Of a stretch of DNA of 64,000 bases, positions 34,216 to 42,860 are shown one piece after another. Location: the NCBI RefSeq assembly GCF_965221685.1, contig NZ_OZ244907.1; one strand, written 5' to 3'. The translations under genes were made by a program, and so were the position numbers. This DNA is from Palauibacter sp022826685. GTDB lineage: Bacteria; Gemmatimonadota; Gemmatimonadetes; Palauibacterales; Palauibacteraceae. The notes below the pieces were generated by a model that saw only the letters and a program-made list of their open reading frames with translations, was not told the origin of the DNA and ran no database searches. The first letter of the stretch is position 1; each line of letters starts with the position of its first letter.

Positions 34216-36240
34216 ATGGCGGTGAAGACCGAGGATGTAGCAACTCAGGCGCTGAGTCTGCCCGAAGAGCTGATCCTGATGCTCCTCAACGAGGAGAGCG
34301 GCTACTTTCACCAGGTCCCCGGCTGGGAGTTGAACTGCGCCGTCGCCGGCGCGGTACTCGCGGAACTCTCCCTGCAGTCGCGCATCGACACGGACATGGA
34401 GTCCCTGTTCCTGGTGGACCCGACCGAAACCGGCGACCCCGTCCTGGACCCGTTCCTGGAGGAAATCGCAGCGGCGCCCCGTCAGCGGACCGCCCGGTAC
34501 TGGATCGAACGGCTCGCTCCCCAGGCGGAATCCATCATCGACCGGACGCTGGAGCGCCTGGTCGACCTGAACATCCTGGAACACCACGATGGCGACTTCT
34601 GGACGCTGGCTCGCGGTGTCTGGGAGTCCGAACTGTACGCCGCCGCCGAGGAGGGCACCGCACGCCAGTTCATCAAGACACGGATCGGCAGGGTCATCTT
34701 CACCGACGAGATTCCGGATCCGAGAGACGTCATCATCATCTGCCTCGTGAATACGTGCGACGTCTTTCGCTACATCTTCCAGCTCGACGAGGAGGCGGAG
34801 GAACGCATCGAGTTCATCTGCCGGATGGACCTCATCGGCCGGTCCATCGCCGCCGCCGTCGTACACAACCTCGCCGGCCCCCTGCTCCGCCGTTCGGCCC
34901 TGTCCAAGCACATTCCGAAGGTCAAGGCGCGTCACATCCTGCTCAACCCGCACCTGCGCTCCGGCAACCTTCCCGCGATCGTCGCGGAACTTGCGAAGGA
35001 GTACGGGCCGGTGTTCGAGCTCCGCCCGCCGTTCAAGGAGCCCATGCTCATCCTCGTCGGCCCGGAGACGAACCGCTGGGCGCACCGGCACGGCCGGATC
35101 TACGTGAGAACCAAGGACTATTTTGCCGACTTCGAGAAGGTCTACGGCGCGAACGGCGTGTTGCCGTCGCTGGATGGCGCCGACCATTTTCGGCTTCGCA
35201 AGGCCATCTCGCCGGCGTATTCCCGCGGGAGACTCGCGGACCAGGCGGACGTTCTCTACGAGTATGCCCGTAACTTCATGGCGGACTGGAAGGTCGGCGA
35301 CACCTACCAGGCGAGGTCGCTGTGCCGCCGAATGGCCAACGGGCAGATTTCGCCTCTGTCCGTCAGCGTCGATTCGCAGGACATCTTCGACGATCTGTCG
35401 GTGTACAAGGAGCGCGCGCTCACCGTCAAGATCATGAAGGCGATGCCCGGCTTCATGCTGAAAACACCGGGCATGAAACGCCGCGCGGCCACGGTCGACA
35501 CGTTGCTGAAGCGGGTCCAGAGCGTCCATACCACCGAACAGCGCGCCGGATGCCCACGGGACCTGGCGGACGACTGGCTCAGCCTGCACGCGAGCGATCC
35601 GCAGTTCGTGCCGCAATCGAATCTGCGTTTCGCGCTCTCGGCGGCGCTCGTCGCCAGCGTGTACCTCGGCGACGCGCTCAGCTTCGTGGTGTACGCCATG
35701 GCGACGCAGCCGGAACTCTACGAACGAATCCGGAGCGAAGCCGATGCGCTCTTCGCGGACGGCGATCCGGATGCCAACGCCATCACGGGGTCATCGATCG
35801 ATGTGACCCACCGATTCCTGATGGAATCCCTCCGCATGTATCCGGTCGTCCCGGGGTCCATGCGGACCGTGATGAATTCGTGCATGGTCGAGGGCTACGA
35901 ACTGCCGGTGGGGAGCAACATCTTCATCGCCTCTACGGCCTCCCATTACATGGAAGATGTCTTCCCGGACCCGTTCTCGTTCGACATCGACCGCTACCTG
36001 CCGCCACGCGACGAGCACAAGAGTCCGGGGTACGCGCCGTACGGGCTGGGTACGCACACCTGTCTCGGTTTCCGGTGGATGGAACTGCAGCTGGCGGTCA
36101 ACGTGCTGATGATCGCGCACTACTTCAGGCTCGAGGTGCCGGAGGGCTACAAGTTCAAGTTCGACCCGCTTCCGTCGATGAAGCCGAACAAGAAGCTCAA
36201 GTTCCACATCGCGGAGCAACACCGCGAGATACCGGTCTAG
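34216..36240 (+). CDS. GPP34 (GOLPH3-like) domain fused to cytochrome P450
   Basis: 674 residues. Residues 1-230 are a GPP34 domain: LSLPEELILMLLNEESG, then AVAGAVLAELSLQSRI, LFLVDPTETGDPVLD, and IPDPRDVIIICLVNTCDVFRYIF, matching GOLPH3/Vps74, which binds phosphoinositides in eukaryotes; bacterial members are uncharacterised. Residues ~240-674 are a P450: K-helix ExxR as ESLR (537-540) and heme loop YGLGTHTCLG with the thiolate Cys at 616. The I-helix reads ASVYLGDALS (480-489) in place of the usual acid-Thr pair. No N-terminal membrane anchor or fused reductase is seen. Cotranscribed with the RND pump; I infer that GPP34 brings the P450 to membrane or to a lipid-like substrate. GGGAGG lies before the ATG. 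Confidence 0.9.
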   Translation: MAVKTEDVATQALSLPEELILMLLNEESGYFHQVPGWELNCAVAGAVLAELSLQSRIDTDMESLFLVDPTETGDPVLDPFLEEIAAAPRQRTARYWIERLAPQAESIIDRTLERLVDLNILEHHDGDFWTLARGVWESELYAAAEEGTARQFIKTRIGRVIFTDEIPDPRDVIIICLVNTCDVFRYIFQLDEEAEERIEFICRMDLIGRSIAAAVVHNLAGPLLRRSALSKHIPKVKARHILLNPHLRSGNLPAIVAELAKEYGPVFELRPPFKEPMLILVGPETNRWAHRHGRIYVRTKDYFADFEKVYGANGVLPSLDGADHFRLRKAISPAYSRGRLADQADVLYEYARNFMADWKVGDTYQARSLCRRMANGQISPLSVSVDSQDIFDDLSVYKERALTVKIMKAMPGFMLKTPGMKRRAATVDTLLKRVQSVHTTEQRAGCPRDLADDWLSLHASDPQFVPQSNLRFALSAALVASVYLGDALSFVVYAMATQPELYERIRSEADALFADGDPDANAITGSSIDVTHRFLMESLRMYPVVPGSMRTVMNSCMVEGYELPVGSNIFIASTASHYMEDVFPDPFSFDIDRYLPPRDEHKSPGYAPYGLGTHTCLGFRWMELQLAVNVLMIAHYFRLEVPEGYKFKFDPLPSMKPNKKLKFHIAEQHREIPV

Positions 36241-37271
36241 CGTCCCCCCTGGTCCGGATAGAACTGCCGGCAATATCGGCGGTACTTCCCTATGGGGCCG
36301 TCGGTCCGGCTCAGGCGGGGCGGGGTCCGGTAGCGCTTCCTGTCCCAGATGATCACGTCCTGGAGGACGAACCGCCTCTCCTCCCGGATGAAGAAGACGT
36401 TCAGCAGCCGGTGGCGCAGGGGCACGGGCAGGAAGGCCAGGCCCGCGAAGAACCGCCCCGGTTTCCGGATCTCCCGCACCTGACTCACGAGCGTCATCTC
36501 CACCGATTCGCCGTCCACCGGTGTCGAGAGCACCCAGAGGCGCGAGTTCATGCCGATGTCCTTCTCGTGGATCTCGACGAAGGAGAAGCCGAATCCATGG
36601 ACGTGCGTGATGACCGAGATCTCGGAGTGGATCTCCAGCAGACCCGCGATCCGGCGCACATTCCTGAAGTCGAAGCAGCTCTTCAGGTAGGCGCCGTCGA
36701 TCGAGAAGTCCGTCGGCTCGACATCGTGGTACCCGTGTGTGTACTCCAGGTGCTCCACGTCCACGGAGTTTTCGGTCGTCTCCTGGGGGTGGCCCCGGAA
36801 CCGCAGGGTGGTGGACCGCAACCCGGTCCACTCCGCGTCGTGAGGTTCATCCGGCAGGTGCCACTGAGGCGCCCGGCCGCCGGTCCCCCACCAGGCGAAG
36901 ATCATGCCGAGGATCTCCCGGGTCTCGTAGAGCTTCAATCTCGCGGCCTTCGGGGGCGGGGCATTGGGCGTCGCCACGCACTGGCCGGTCGTGTCGAACT
37001 CGAACCCGTGGAAGGGGCACACGAGACAGCCGTCGCGCACCAGGCCGCCCGCGGAGGGTCCCATGTGCGAGCCCAGGTGGGGACAGAAGGCATCCGCCAC
37101 GCAGATGCGGCCCTCGTCGTCGGCCCAGGCGACGATCTCCTCGCCCATCCACGTCTTCTCGATGAGCTTCGCGCGCTCGATGGACGCGCGCTTTCCGATG
37201 AAGTACCAGCCTTCGGGAAACGGCGGCAGCGCATCGCTGTACGTCGACGTTCGATTGCTTCTGGTCGTCAT
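36237..37271 (-). CDS. Rieske [2Fe-2S] aromatic-ring-hydroxylating oxygenase / sterol oxygenase-like
   Basis: 344 residues. Rieske cluster ligands C63-x-H65 and C85-x2-H88 (FCPHLGSHMG, CLVCPFHGF), then the mononuclear iron motif with D171, H174 and H179 in NSVDVEHLEYTHGYH. The C-terminal part is longer and less conserved than ring-hydroxylating dioxygenases and resembles KshA/Neverland-type monooxygenases that act on sterols. No ferredoxin or reductase gene is adjacent. It is tail-to-tail with the P450 fusion, and their stops share the same CTAG. The N-terminal start is ATG 37271. The substrate is unknown; a terpenoid or steroid-like compound shared with the P450 is an inference. Confidence 0.88.
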   Translation of the reverse strand: MTTRSNRTSTYSDALPPFPEGWYFIGKRASIERAKLIEKTWMGEEIVAWADDEGRICVADAFCPHLGSHMGPSAGGLVRDGCLVCPFHGFEFDTTGQCVATPNAPPPKAARLKLYETREILGMIFAWWGTGGRAPQWHLPDEPHDAEWTGLRSTTLRFRGHPQETTENSVDVEHLEYTHGYHDVEPTDFSIDGAYLKSCFDFRNVRRIAGLLEIHSEISVITHVHGFGFSFVEIHEKDIGMNSRLWVLSTPVDGESVEMTLVSQVREIRKPGRFFAGLAFLPVPLRHRLLNVFFIREERRFVLQDVIIWDRKRYRTPPRLSRTDGPIGKYRRYCRQFYPDQGGR

Positions 37272-37280
37272 GTGGCGAAC

Positions 37281-37307
37281 TTGACTACCGTGATGCCGGC
37301 GAGTCAA
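37281..37307. promoter_or_regulatory. TTGACT-N15-AGTCAA inverted repeat in a divergent promoter gap
   Basis: A perfect six-base inverted repeat lies in the 76-base gap between the Rieske gene (-) and the glycosidase (+). Each arm resembles a -35 box facing the other, so it might be a shared regulatory site or two overlapping divergent promoters. Good -10 boxes are not evident. Confidence 0.3.
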
Positions 37308-37347
37308 CCAGGGTTTAGGGCACCGATCCGAGACGACCGGAGGGGCA

Positions 37348-39954
37348 ATGGCTCTCGATAGTATCCCGCGCGTCGCGCTCCCTGCGCTCTTCGTCGCGGT
37401 GGCCACGGGCTTGCCCGCGAACGGCTCCGGCCAGTCCGCAGCCGGGGTTCCGCGTTTCGGGATCGCGCCTTCGCCGATCGAACTCACGGGACCCGTGCGT
37501 CCCGGCGAGTATCTCGGCGTCACCGGGCCCCGGTCCGCGTGGCTGGGGCTCGAGACGGGCGAAGCGGAACTGTGGGTCCATCCCCTGAAGGTCGGGAACC
37601 GTTTCCGGCTCGGCTTCTCGACGCCGGCCTACGGGACGCCGATTCCGGGAGACGAGGTCGCGCGCACCGTGCAGGTTCGGCCCGAACTCACGACGATCAC
37701 CTACAGCCACGCCGCCTTCCAGGTGCGCCAGCACATCCTCGCGCCGGCCGACCTCCCCGGCCTTCTGCTCCTGCTCGACGTGGACAGCCCGGAACCGCTC
37801 GAGATCATCGCGGAGTTCGAGCCCGTCCTGAACTACATGTGGCCGGGTTCGATCGGGGGGCAGTACGCCTACTGGGACGCCGACCGTCGCGTCTTCGTGC
37901 TCTCCGAGAGCCTGCAGGAGAGAAACGCCGTCGTCGGCTCTCCGTGGGCCGTGAACTCCGTGGAACACCCCGCCCATCAACTGGGCGAGGCGCCGCGCAC
38001 CATGGTGATCCCGGTCGACCCGGAGCGCGCGCGGCGGGAGTTCATCCCGATCGCGGTGGCGGGCGGAACCACGCCCCGCGAGGAGGTCTTCGCCAGCTAC
38101 GAACGGCTGATCGCCGAGGCGCGCTCGCTCTACGACGCGAAGCGGGCATGGGCCGACTCGGTGCTCGCCTCCACCGCCTCCATCGAATCGCCGGATCCGC
38201 GGCTCGACCTCGCACTCGAGTGGGCAAAGATCAACCTGGAGGAGCAGCGCGTCTGCAACCCCGACCTCGGCTGCGGGTTCGTCGCCGGGTGGGGCCATTC
38301 CCGCAACGGAACGCGTCCCGGCTTCGGCTGGTTCTTCGGCGGCGACGCGGCGCAGACGATGTTCGCCATGGAGGCGCTCGGGCAGTGGGAGCTGGTGGCG
38401 GAGGAACTCGCCTTTCTCGCGACGTATCAGCGCGATGACGGCAAGATCACGCACGAGATCTCTCAGGCGGCCGCGCGCATCCCGTGGTTCGACGTGTACC
38501 CGTACGCCTACTACCACGCCGACACGACGCCCTACTGGATGGTCGCCCTCTACGAGTACTGGCGGGCGAGCGGCGACGACGACCTGCTGCGGGAACTGTG
38601 GCCGGCGTACCGGCGTGCCTGGGCGTGGTGCCTCACCGCTGAAACGGACGGGGACGGGATCATCGAGAACACCGTGGGTGGGCTCGCGGCGGTCGAGGTC
38701 GGCGGCCTCGGTGCCGCGCTCCACCAGGACATCTACCTGGCGGGGATCTGGGTGGCGGCGCTTGAAGGGACGATGGCGTTGGCCGAACGCATGGGCGACG
38801 CGGGGATCGCGGACCGGGCGCGGGAGCTCGCTCCCCGCGCCCGGGCGACCCTGAACAACGCGTACTGGCTGGACGACGCCGGATATCATGCCTTCGGGAT
38901 CCTCGCCGATGGCGGAACCAACGACAACCTCACCGTGTGGCCTGCCACGGCGGCGGCGTTCGGCCTGTTCGACGAGGCGCGCGCCCGGGCGACCCTCGCC
39001 CACCTCGCGAGCGATCGGATATCGTCGGACTGGGGCGCGCACATGCTCTCCACGGAGAGCGAACTGTATCACCCCCTCCAGTACAACATGGGAACGGTAT
39101 GGCCCTTCGTGACGGGATACGTGTCGTGGGCCCAGTACCGGTATCGGCGTCCGTGGGCCGGCTTCCATCTCATGGACGCGGTGAAACAGATGACCTTCGA
39201 CTGGAGCCTGGGACGACACCCGGAGTTGCTGTCCGGAACGTTCTACGAGCCCCTCGACCAGACCGTCCCCCACCAGTTCTTCGCGACCTCGGCGCTGGTG
39301 ACACCGTTACTGCGCGGCGTCATCGGCTGGGAACCCGATGCACCGCTGGACCGCGTGCGCCTCGCCCCGCAGCTCCCGCCGGACTGGCCGGCCGTGACGG
39401 TGAGACGGCTCCGAGCCGGGGAGACGACGACGGACGTGGAGATCCGACAACGGTGGACGGAGGAAGGCGGGGAGCAACGGACGACGCTCACGATCAGGGG
39501 GCCTGCGCTGACATTCGGCCTCGTACCCGACGTGCCGGCAGGCGCGCGGGACGTGTCCATCAGCGTGAACGGAGTAGCCACCGAACTCACCGAGGATGGA
39601 ACGGTGGAGATGACGCTGGGCGAGACTGGCGCTGCCGACGATCGTGCGGAAATCGTCGTGACGTGGAATGGCGGACTCGCGATCGCGCCGCCCCGGATCG
39701 ACCTTGAGCCCGGCCAAGGGAGCAACGGCCTGCGCATCCTCGACTTCAACGCAGATCCCGACGGTTGGACTCTCGAAGTGGAGGGGGTGGCAGGTCGGAG
39801 TTACGAGCTTGGAATCTTCGGCGCCACGGTCGAACCTGACGTCGTGGAAGGCGCCGCAACGACTGCCCTCGCCAACCGCGTGACCGTACGCATCACATTT
39901 CCCCCGGACACCGCGGAACGCACGACAGCTGTGGTTCGTTTTACGACCCCGTAG
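37348..39954 (+). CDS. Secreted glycogen-debranching-like (alpha/alpha)6-barrel glycosidase
   Basis: 868 residues. Signal peptide to about GNGSGQSA. An N-terminal beta-sandwich (about 30-230) is followed by an (alpha/alpha)6 barrel (about 270-680) with GWGHSRNGTRPGFGWFFGGD, WFDVYPYAYYHADTTPYW, CLTAETDGDGIIEN, and HPLQYNMGTVWPF, the layout of amylo-1,6-glucosidase/GH63-like enzymes. A C-terminal beta domain (about 690-868) may bind carbohydrate. Acts outside the cytoplasm, likely on alpha-glucans or alpha-linked oligosaccharides, though the catalytic acids cannot be assigned with confidence. GGAGGGG is just before the ATG. A GGCGGGA-N7-TCCCGCC hairpin begins at the stop codon. Confidence 0.82.
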   Translation: MALDSIPRVALPALFVAVATGLPANGSGQSAAGVPRFGIAPSPIELTGPVRPGEYLGVTGPRSAWLGLETGEAELWVHPLKVGNRFRLGFSTPAYGTPIPGDEVARTVQVRPELTTITYSHAAFQVRQHILAPADLPGLLLLLDVDSPEPLEIIAEFEPVLNYMWPGSIGGQYAYWDADRRVFVLSESLQERNAVVGSPWAVNSVEHPAHQLGEAPRTMVIPVDPERARREFIPIAVAGGTTPREEVFASYERLIAEARSLYDAKRAWADSVLASTASIESPDPRLDLALEWAKINLEEQRVCNPDLGCGFVAGWGHSRNGTRPGFGWFFGGDAAQTMFAMEALGQWELVAEELAFLATYQRDDGKITHEISQAAARIPWFDVYPYAYYHADTTPYWMVALYEYWRASGDDDLLRELWPAYRRAWAWCLTAETDGDGIIENTVGGLAAVEVGGLGAALHQDIYLAGIWVAALEGTMALAERMGDAGIADRARELAPRARATLNNAYWLDDAGYHAFGILADGGTNDNLTVWPATAAAFGLFDEARARATLAHLASDRISSDWGAHMLSTESELYHPLQYNMGTVWPFVTGYVSWAQYRYRRPWAGFHLMDAVKQMTFDWSLGRHPELLSGTFYEPLDQTVPHQFFATSALVTPLLRGVIGWEPDAPLDRVRLAPQLPPDWPAVTVRRLRAGETTTDVEIRQRWTEEGGEQRTTLTIRGPALTFGLVPDVPAGARDVSISVNGVATELTEDGTVEMTLGETGAADDRAEIVVTWNGGLAIAPPRIDLEPGQGSNGLRILDFNADPDGWTLEVEGVAGRSYELGIFGATVEPDVVEGAATTALANRVTVRITFPPDTAERTTAVVRFTTP

Positions 39955-39974
39955 GCGGGAGTCTGCTTCCCGCC
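39954..39974. terminator. Hairpin directly after the glycosidase stop
   Basis: GGCGGGA-GTCTGCT-TCCCGCC, a seven-pair stem with a seven-base loop beginning at the last base of the stop codon. No T-run follows. Confidence 0.5.
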
Positions 39975-40037
39975 GCTCCGCAACACTCGAATATCGCTAA
40001 CTTGTCGTCGATTTGCGGTTGCCTGTCGCTTCACGGT

Positions 40038-40062
40038 CGCATACGATCAGCTATCGTATGCG
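40038..40062. terminator. Perfect 10-bp inverted repeat in the 265-base convergent gap
   Basis: CGCATACGAT-CAGCT-ATCGTATGCG, ten perfect pairs with a five-base loop, in the gap (39955-40219) between the glycosidase and lysJ, which converge. It is less GC-rich than the surroundings and lacks a T-run, so it could be a two-way terminator or a protein-binding palindrome. I see no gene in the rest of the gap. Confidence 0.45.
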
Positions 40063-40219
40063 TGCGAGTGGGGATTGGGCGGTGTCCACGTGATCGCAAG
40101 GCTCGTGGCGACCTCCTCGGCTCGGCATAGCGCCGTCCAATCCCGCTCCGCGAACGCACTCCGGCGTCCGGTCGATTCAGGCATCAGGGAATCGACGGTC
40201 CGGCGGCTCCCGGTCGGCG

Positions 40220-41374
40220 TCAGTCGGCCAGTACTTCCGTCAGCGTCTCGGCCACCTCGTCGATCTGCGCTTCGGTGATCACAAGCGGCGGCAGCAGCCG
40301 GATGACCGTAGTGCCGGCCGGGAGGGCGAGGACGCCGCGCTCCGCGAGGGCTTCGAGGTAGGGGCGGCAGCGCTCCCGGAGTTCGACGCCGATCATGAGG
40401 CCCACTTGCCGCACGGCGCGCACGCGAGCCGACCGGCGTCGGGCGAAACGCTCGCTGAAGCGAGAGCCCAGCGCCTCCGCCCGCTCGTCGAGCCGTTCGT
40501 CCCGCATGAAGCGGATCGCGGCCAGGGCGGCGGCGCAGGCGAGCGGGTTGCCGCCGAAGGTCGTGCCGTGCCGCCCGGGCGGCGGCTGCAGCCGTTCATG
40601 CGCCAGGACCGCTCCCAGCGGCACGCCGCCCGCGATCGCCTTCGCGAGGCAGAGCACGTCCGGCGCGACGCCGTAACGATCGCAGGCGAACATGCGGCCG
40701 GTGCGGCAGAAGCCCGTCTGGATCTCGTCGAACACGAGGACCGCACCGGCCTCGCCGCAGATGCGGCGCGCCGCCGACAGATAGTCCTGACTGGCCGGCC
40801 GCACCCCGCCCTCTCCCTGCACCGGTTCGATGATGACCGCGGCCGTGTCCTCGCCCACGGCCGCGCGCAGCTTCTCGACGTGGTTGAAAGGTACGAACGA
40901 GAACCCCGGCACGAGGGGCTCGAACGGCTCCCGGTACTGCTTTTTATGCGTCGCGCTCAACGCACCCAGCGTTCGCCCGTGGAAGCCGCGCATGGCGGAT
41001 ACGACCCCCGCCCGTCCGGTCGCAAACCGCGCGAACTTGATCGCCGCCTCCACCGCCTCCGCCCCCGAATTGCAGAGGAAGGCGCGCGTGAGCCCCGCCG
41101 GCGCGATCGAGACGAGTTCGGCCAGCAACCGCGCCCGGACATCGTTGTAGAAGATCCCGGGACAGGACACGAGCACCCGAGCCTGTTCCGTCAACGCCTC
41201 GGCGACGGCCGGGTTGGCGTGGCCGATGCTCGCCACGCCGATCCCGCCCACGCAATCGATGTAGCGGCGACCCTCGTCGTCCCACACGCACGCGCCCTCG
41301 CCCCGCACGACCGCGATGTCGCGCTTCGGGAACACCTCGAGCGCGTACTCCCGCTCGGTCTCGCGCACGTTCAT
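40220..41374 (-). CDS. lysJ: LysJ/ArgD-type class III aminotransferase
   Basis: 384 residues, PLP-dependent. Fold-type I with the PLP Lys in CLAKAIAGGVPLGAV, VFDEIQTGFCRTG (PLP-binding Asp), the family start EVFPKRDIAVVRGEG and the GAEAVEAAIKFAR stretch. In the LysW pathway it transfers an amino group to LysW-aminoadipate semialdehyde or LysW-glutamate semialdehyde, giving LysW-bound lysine or ornithine. Start ATG 41374 overlaps the lysZ stop. Last gene of the operon; the 3' end faces the glycosidase. Confidence 0.92.
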   Translation of the reverse strand: MNVRETEREYALEVFPKRDIAVVRGEGACVWDDEGRRYIDCVGGIGVASIGHANPAVAEALTEQARVLVSCPGIFYNDVRARLLAELVSIAPAGLTRAFLCNSGAEAVEAAIKFARFATGRAGVVSAMRGFHGRTLGALSATHKKQYREPFEPLVPGFSFVPFNHVEKLRAAVGEDTAAVIIEPVQGEGGVRPASQDYLSAARRICGEAGAVLVFDEIQTGFCRTGRMFACDRYGVAPDVLCLAKAIAGGVPLGAVLAHERLQPPPGRHGTTFGGNPLACAAALAAIRFMRDERLDERAEALGSRFSERFARRRSARVRAVRQVGLMIGVELRERCRPYLEALAERGVLALPAGTTVIRLLPPLVITEAQIDEVAETLTEVLAD

Positions 41375-42183
41375 CCGATGACCGTGCCCCGTCCGGCCAG
41401 CGCCTCCGAGATCGGATGTTCGACGCGCCCGTCCGCGATCACCACGCGCGTCGTGCCGGACTCCACGAGTCGCCTCAGGGCGAGCAGCTTCCGCTTCATG
41501 CGCCCGGTGACCTCGCCCTCCCGACGCGCAAGCTCCGCGAGCCCGAGCCGCGTGACGACCGACGCCGGATCGTCAGGGTCCTCGAGGAAACCGGGCGCCT
41601 CGATCAACTGGATCACGCAGTCTGCTCGCAGTTGGTTGCCCAGCAGGGTCACGACGTCATCGTTCTCCGAGTTGATCGCCACGTTGTGCTCGTCGATCAG
41701 GGGCACGGTCAGCACCGGCGTGAACCCGCCGTCGAGGAGCAACGCCAACAGCTTGCGGTTCACCTCTACCGGTTTCCCGGACAGGTCCCGCTTGATCAGC
41801 GTCTTGCCGCCCTCTCTCACCCGGATTCCCCGGTTGCGGCGGCCGCGCACGAGCGCGCCGTCGAGCCCGGTGAGTCCGACCGCATTCACGCCCTGACCCT
41901 GCAGCAGTTCCACGATGCGCTTGTTTCGCAGGCCCGCGTAGGCCATGAGCATCACGTCGATCAGGTCACGGTCGGAACGTACGCTCTCGTGTCCGGACAC
42001 GGACGTGAGGATGCGCTTCTCGACCCCGAGCCTCCGGGCCAGGGAGTCGCGCAGCGCGTTCGCGCCGTGCACGATGACGAGCGGACCGGACAGGTCCGCC
42101 AGGTCGCGGGCGATCCCGTCCAGATTGATGGATGCTCCGCCGCCGATCTTGACGAGAAGCAACCCGTCGGGTTCGCGTCGCAT
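41371..42183 (-). CDS. lysZ: LysZ-type [LysW]-aminoadipate/glutamate kinase
   Basis: 270 residues, amino-acid-kinase fold. Seen: LLVKIGGGASIN, LVIVHGANALRDSL, SVSGHESVRSDRDL (LysZ-type equivalent of the substrate-binding loop), GLTGLDGALV, VPLIDEHNVAINSENDDV, and K in GRMKRKL. It phosphorylates the side-chain carboxylate of the amino acid held on LysW. The SGHES loop and the basic C-terminus favour LysZ over free N-acetylglutamate kinase. Starts three bases after the amidotransferase stop and overlaps lysJ by four. Confidence 0.9.
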   Translation of the reverse strand: MRREPDGLLLVKIGGGASINLDGIARDLADLSGPLVIVHGANALRDSLARRLGVEKRILTSVSGHESVRSDRDLIDVMLMAYAGLRNKRIVELLQGQGVNAVGLTGLDGALVRGRRNRGIRVREGGKTLIKRDLSGKPVEVNRKLLALLLDGGFTPVLTVPLIDEHNVAINSENDDVVTLLGNQLRADCVIQLIEAPGFLEDPDDPASVVTRLGLAELARREGEVTGRMKRKLLALRRLVESGTTRVVIADGRVEHPISEALAGRGTVIG

Positions 42184-42186
42184 CGG

Positions 42187-42834
42187 TCAGAACGTCCCGA
42201 TGGCGCCGTTGGCCACCGGCGTCCACGCCCCCCGCCCGTCCGAAGCCGGATAGGGCGCCGAGCACAGGATCCGCACGCCGTCCCGCTGGGCGGCATGCAT
42301 CCGGAAGTAGTCCGGGTCCTCGTTGAATCGGGTCGCGAAGTGGACCCGCCGCGACGCGTCGGCGACGATCAGATTCATCGCCCGCACGTAACGGGTACGC
42401 TTTTCGATCGCATCGAGTCCCCGCTCCAGCGCACGACCCATGTCTCCGTCATCGAAGCGCTTGACGAAGTTGAACACCTTCTCCGCGCCGATCCGCCCCC
42501 GTTCCTTGATCCGCACTCCGTGCAGCTCTCCGTTGAAGATGAACGCGCGCTCCCCGTCGAAGAACGGCATGTTGTTCTCGACCCGTATCCCTTCGCCGCG
42601 ATACGCGCTCCTCGCATGGGCGAGCAAGAGCGTCGTGCGTCCGGCCAGCGCCGCGGTGTCCTCCCACACCGGCGAGATGTTGCGGTAGACGCGCCACCCG
42701 TCGGCATCGATCCAGGCGCACCCCCACCCGTCGCCCTGATACTCGGGACTCTCTCGGGCGAGTTGCGCGAAGGCGGCGAGGTGCAGCTCCATGTCGAAGG
42801 GCTCGTCGCTCCGGACGCAGAGGATGCGGCACAC
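42187..42834 (-). CDS. Class II glutamine amidotransferase domain protein inside the lysW operon
   Basis: 215 residues, starting MCR so that after Met removal Cys2 is the N-terminal nucleophile of Ntn-type glutaminases. Other motifs: GDGWGCAW, AHARSAY, and FIFNGELHG, as in YafJ/GATase-4 proteins. It lacks any synthase domain. It sits 26 bases after lysY and just before lysZ on the same strand, so it is within the LysW operon; it is not one of the known steps, and no acceptor protein is clear. It could supply ammonia, act on a LysW-bound product, or be a hydrolase of a gamma-glutamyl bond such as release from LysW. Confidence 0.88.
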   Translation of the reverse strand: MCRILCVRSDEPFDMELHLAAFAQLARESPEYQGDGWGCAWIDADGWRVYRNISPVWEDTAALAGRTTLLLAHARSAYRGEGIRVENNMPFFDGERAFIFNGELHGVRIKERGRIGAEKVFNFVKRFDDGDMGRALERGLDAIEKRTRYVRAMNLIVADASRRVHFATRFNEDPDYFRMHAAQRDGVRILCSAPYPASDGRGAWTPVANGAIGTF

Positions 42835-42860
42835 GATGGATTCAGCTCCGCGTGTCGCGG

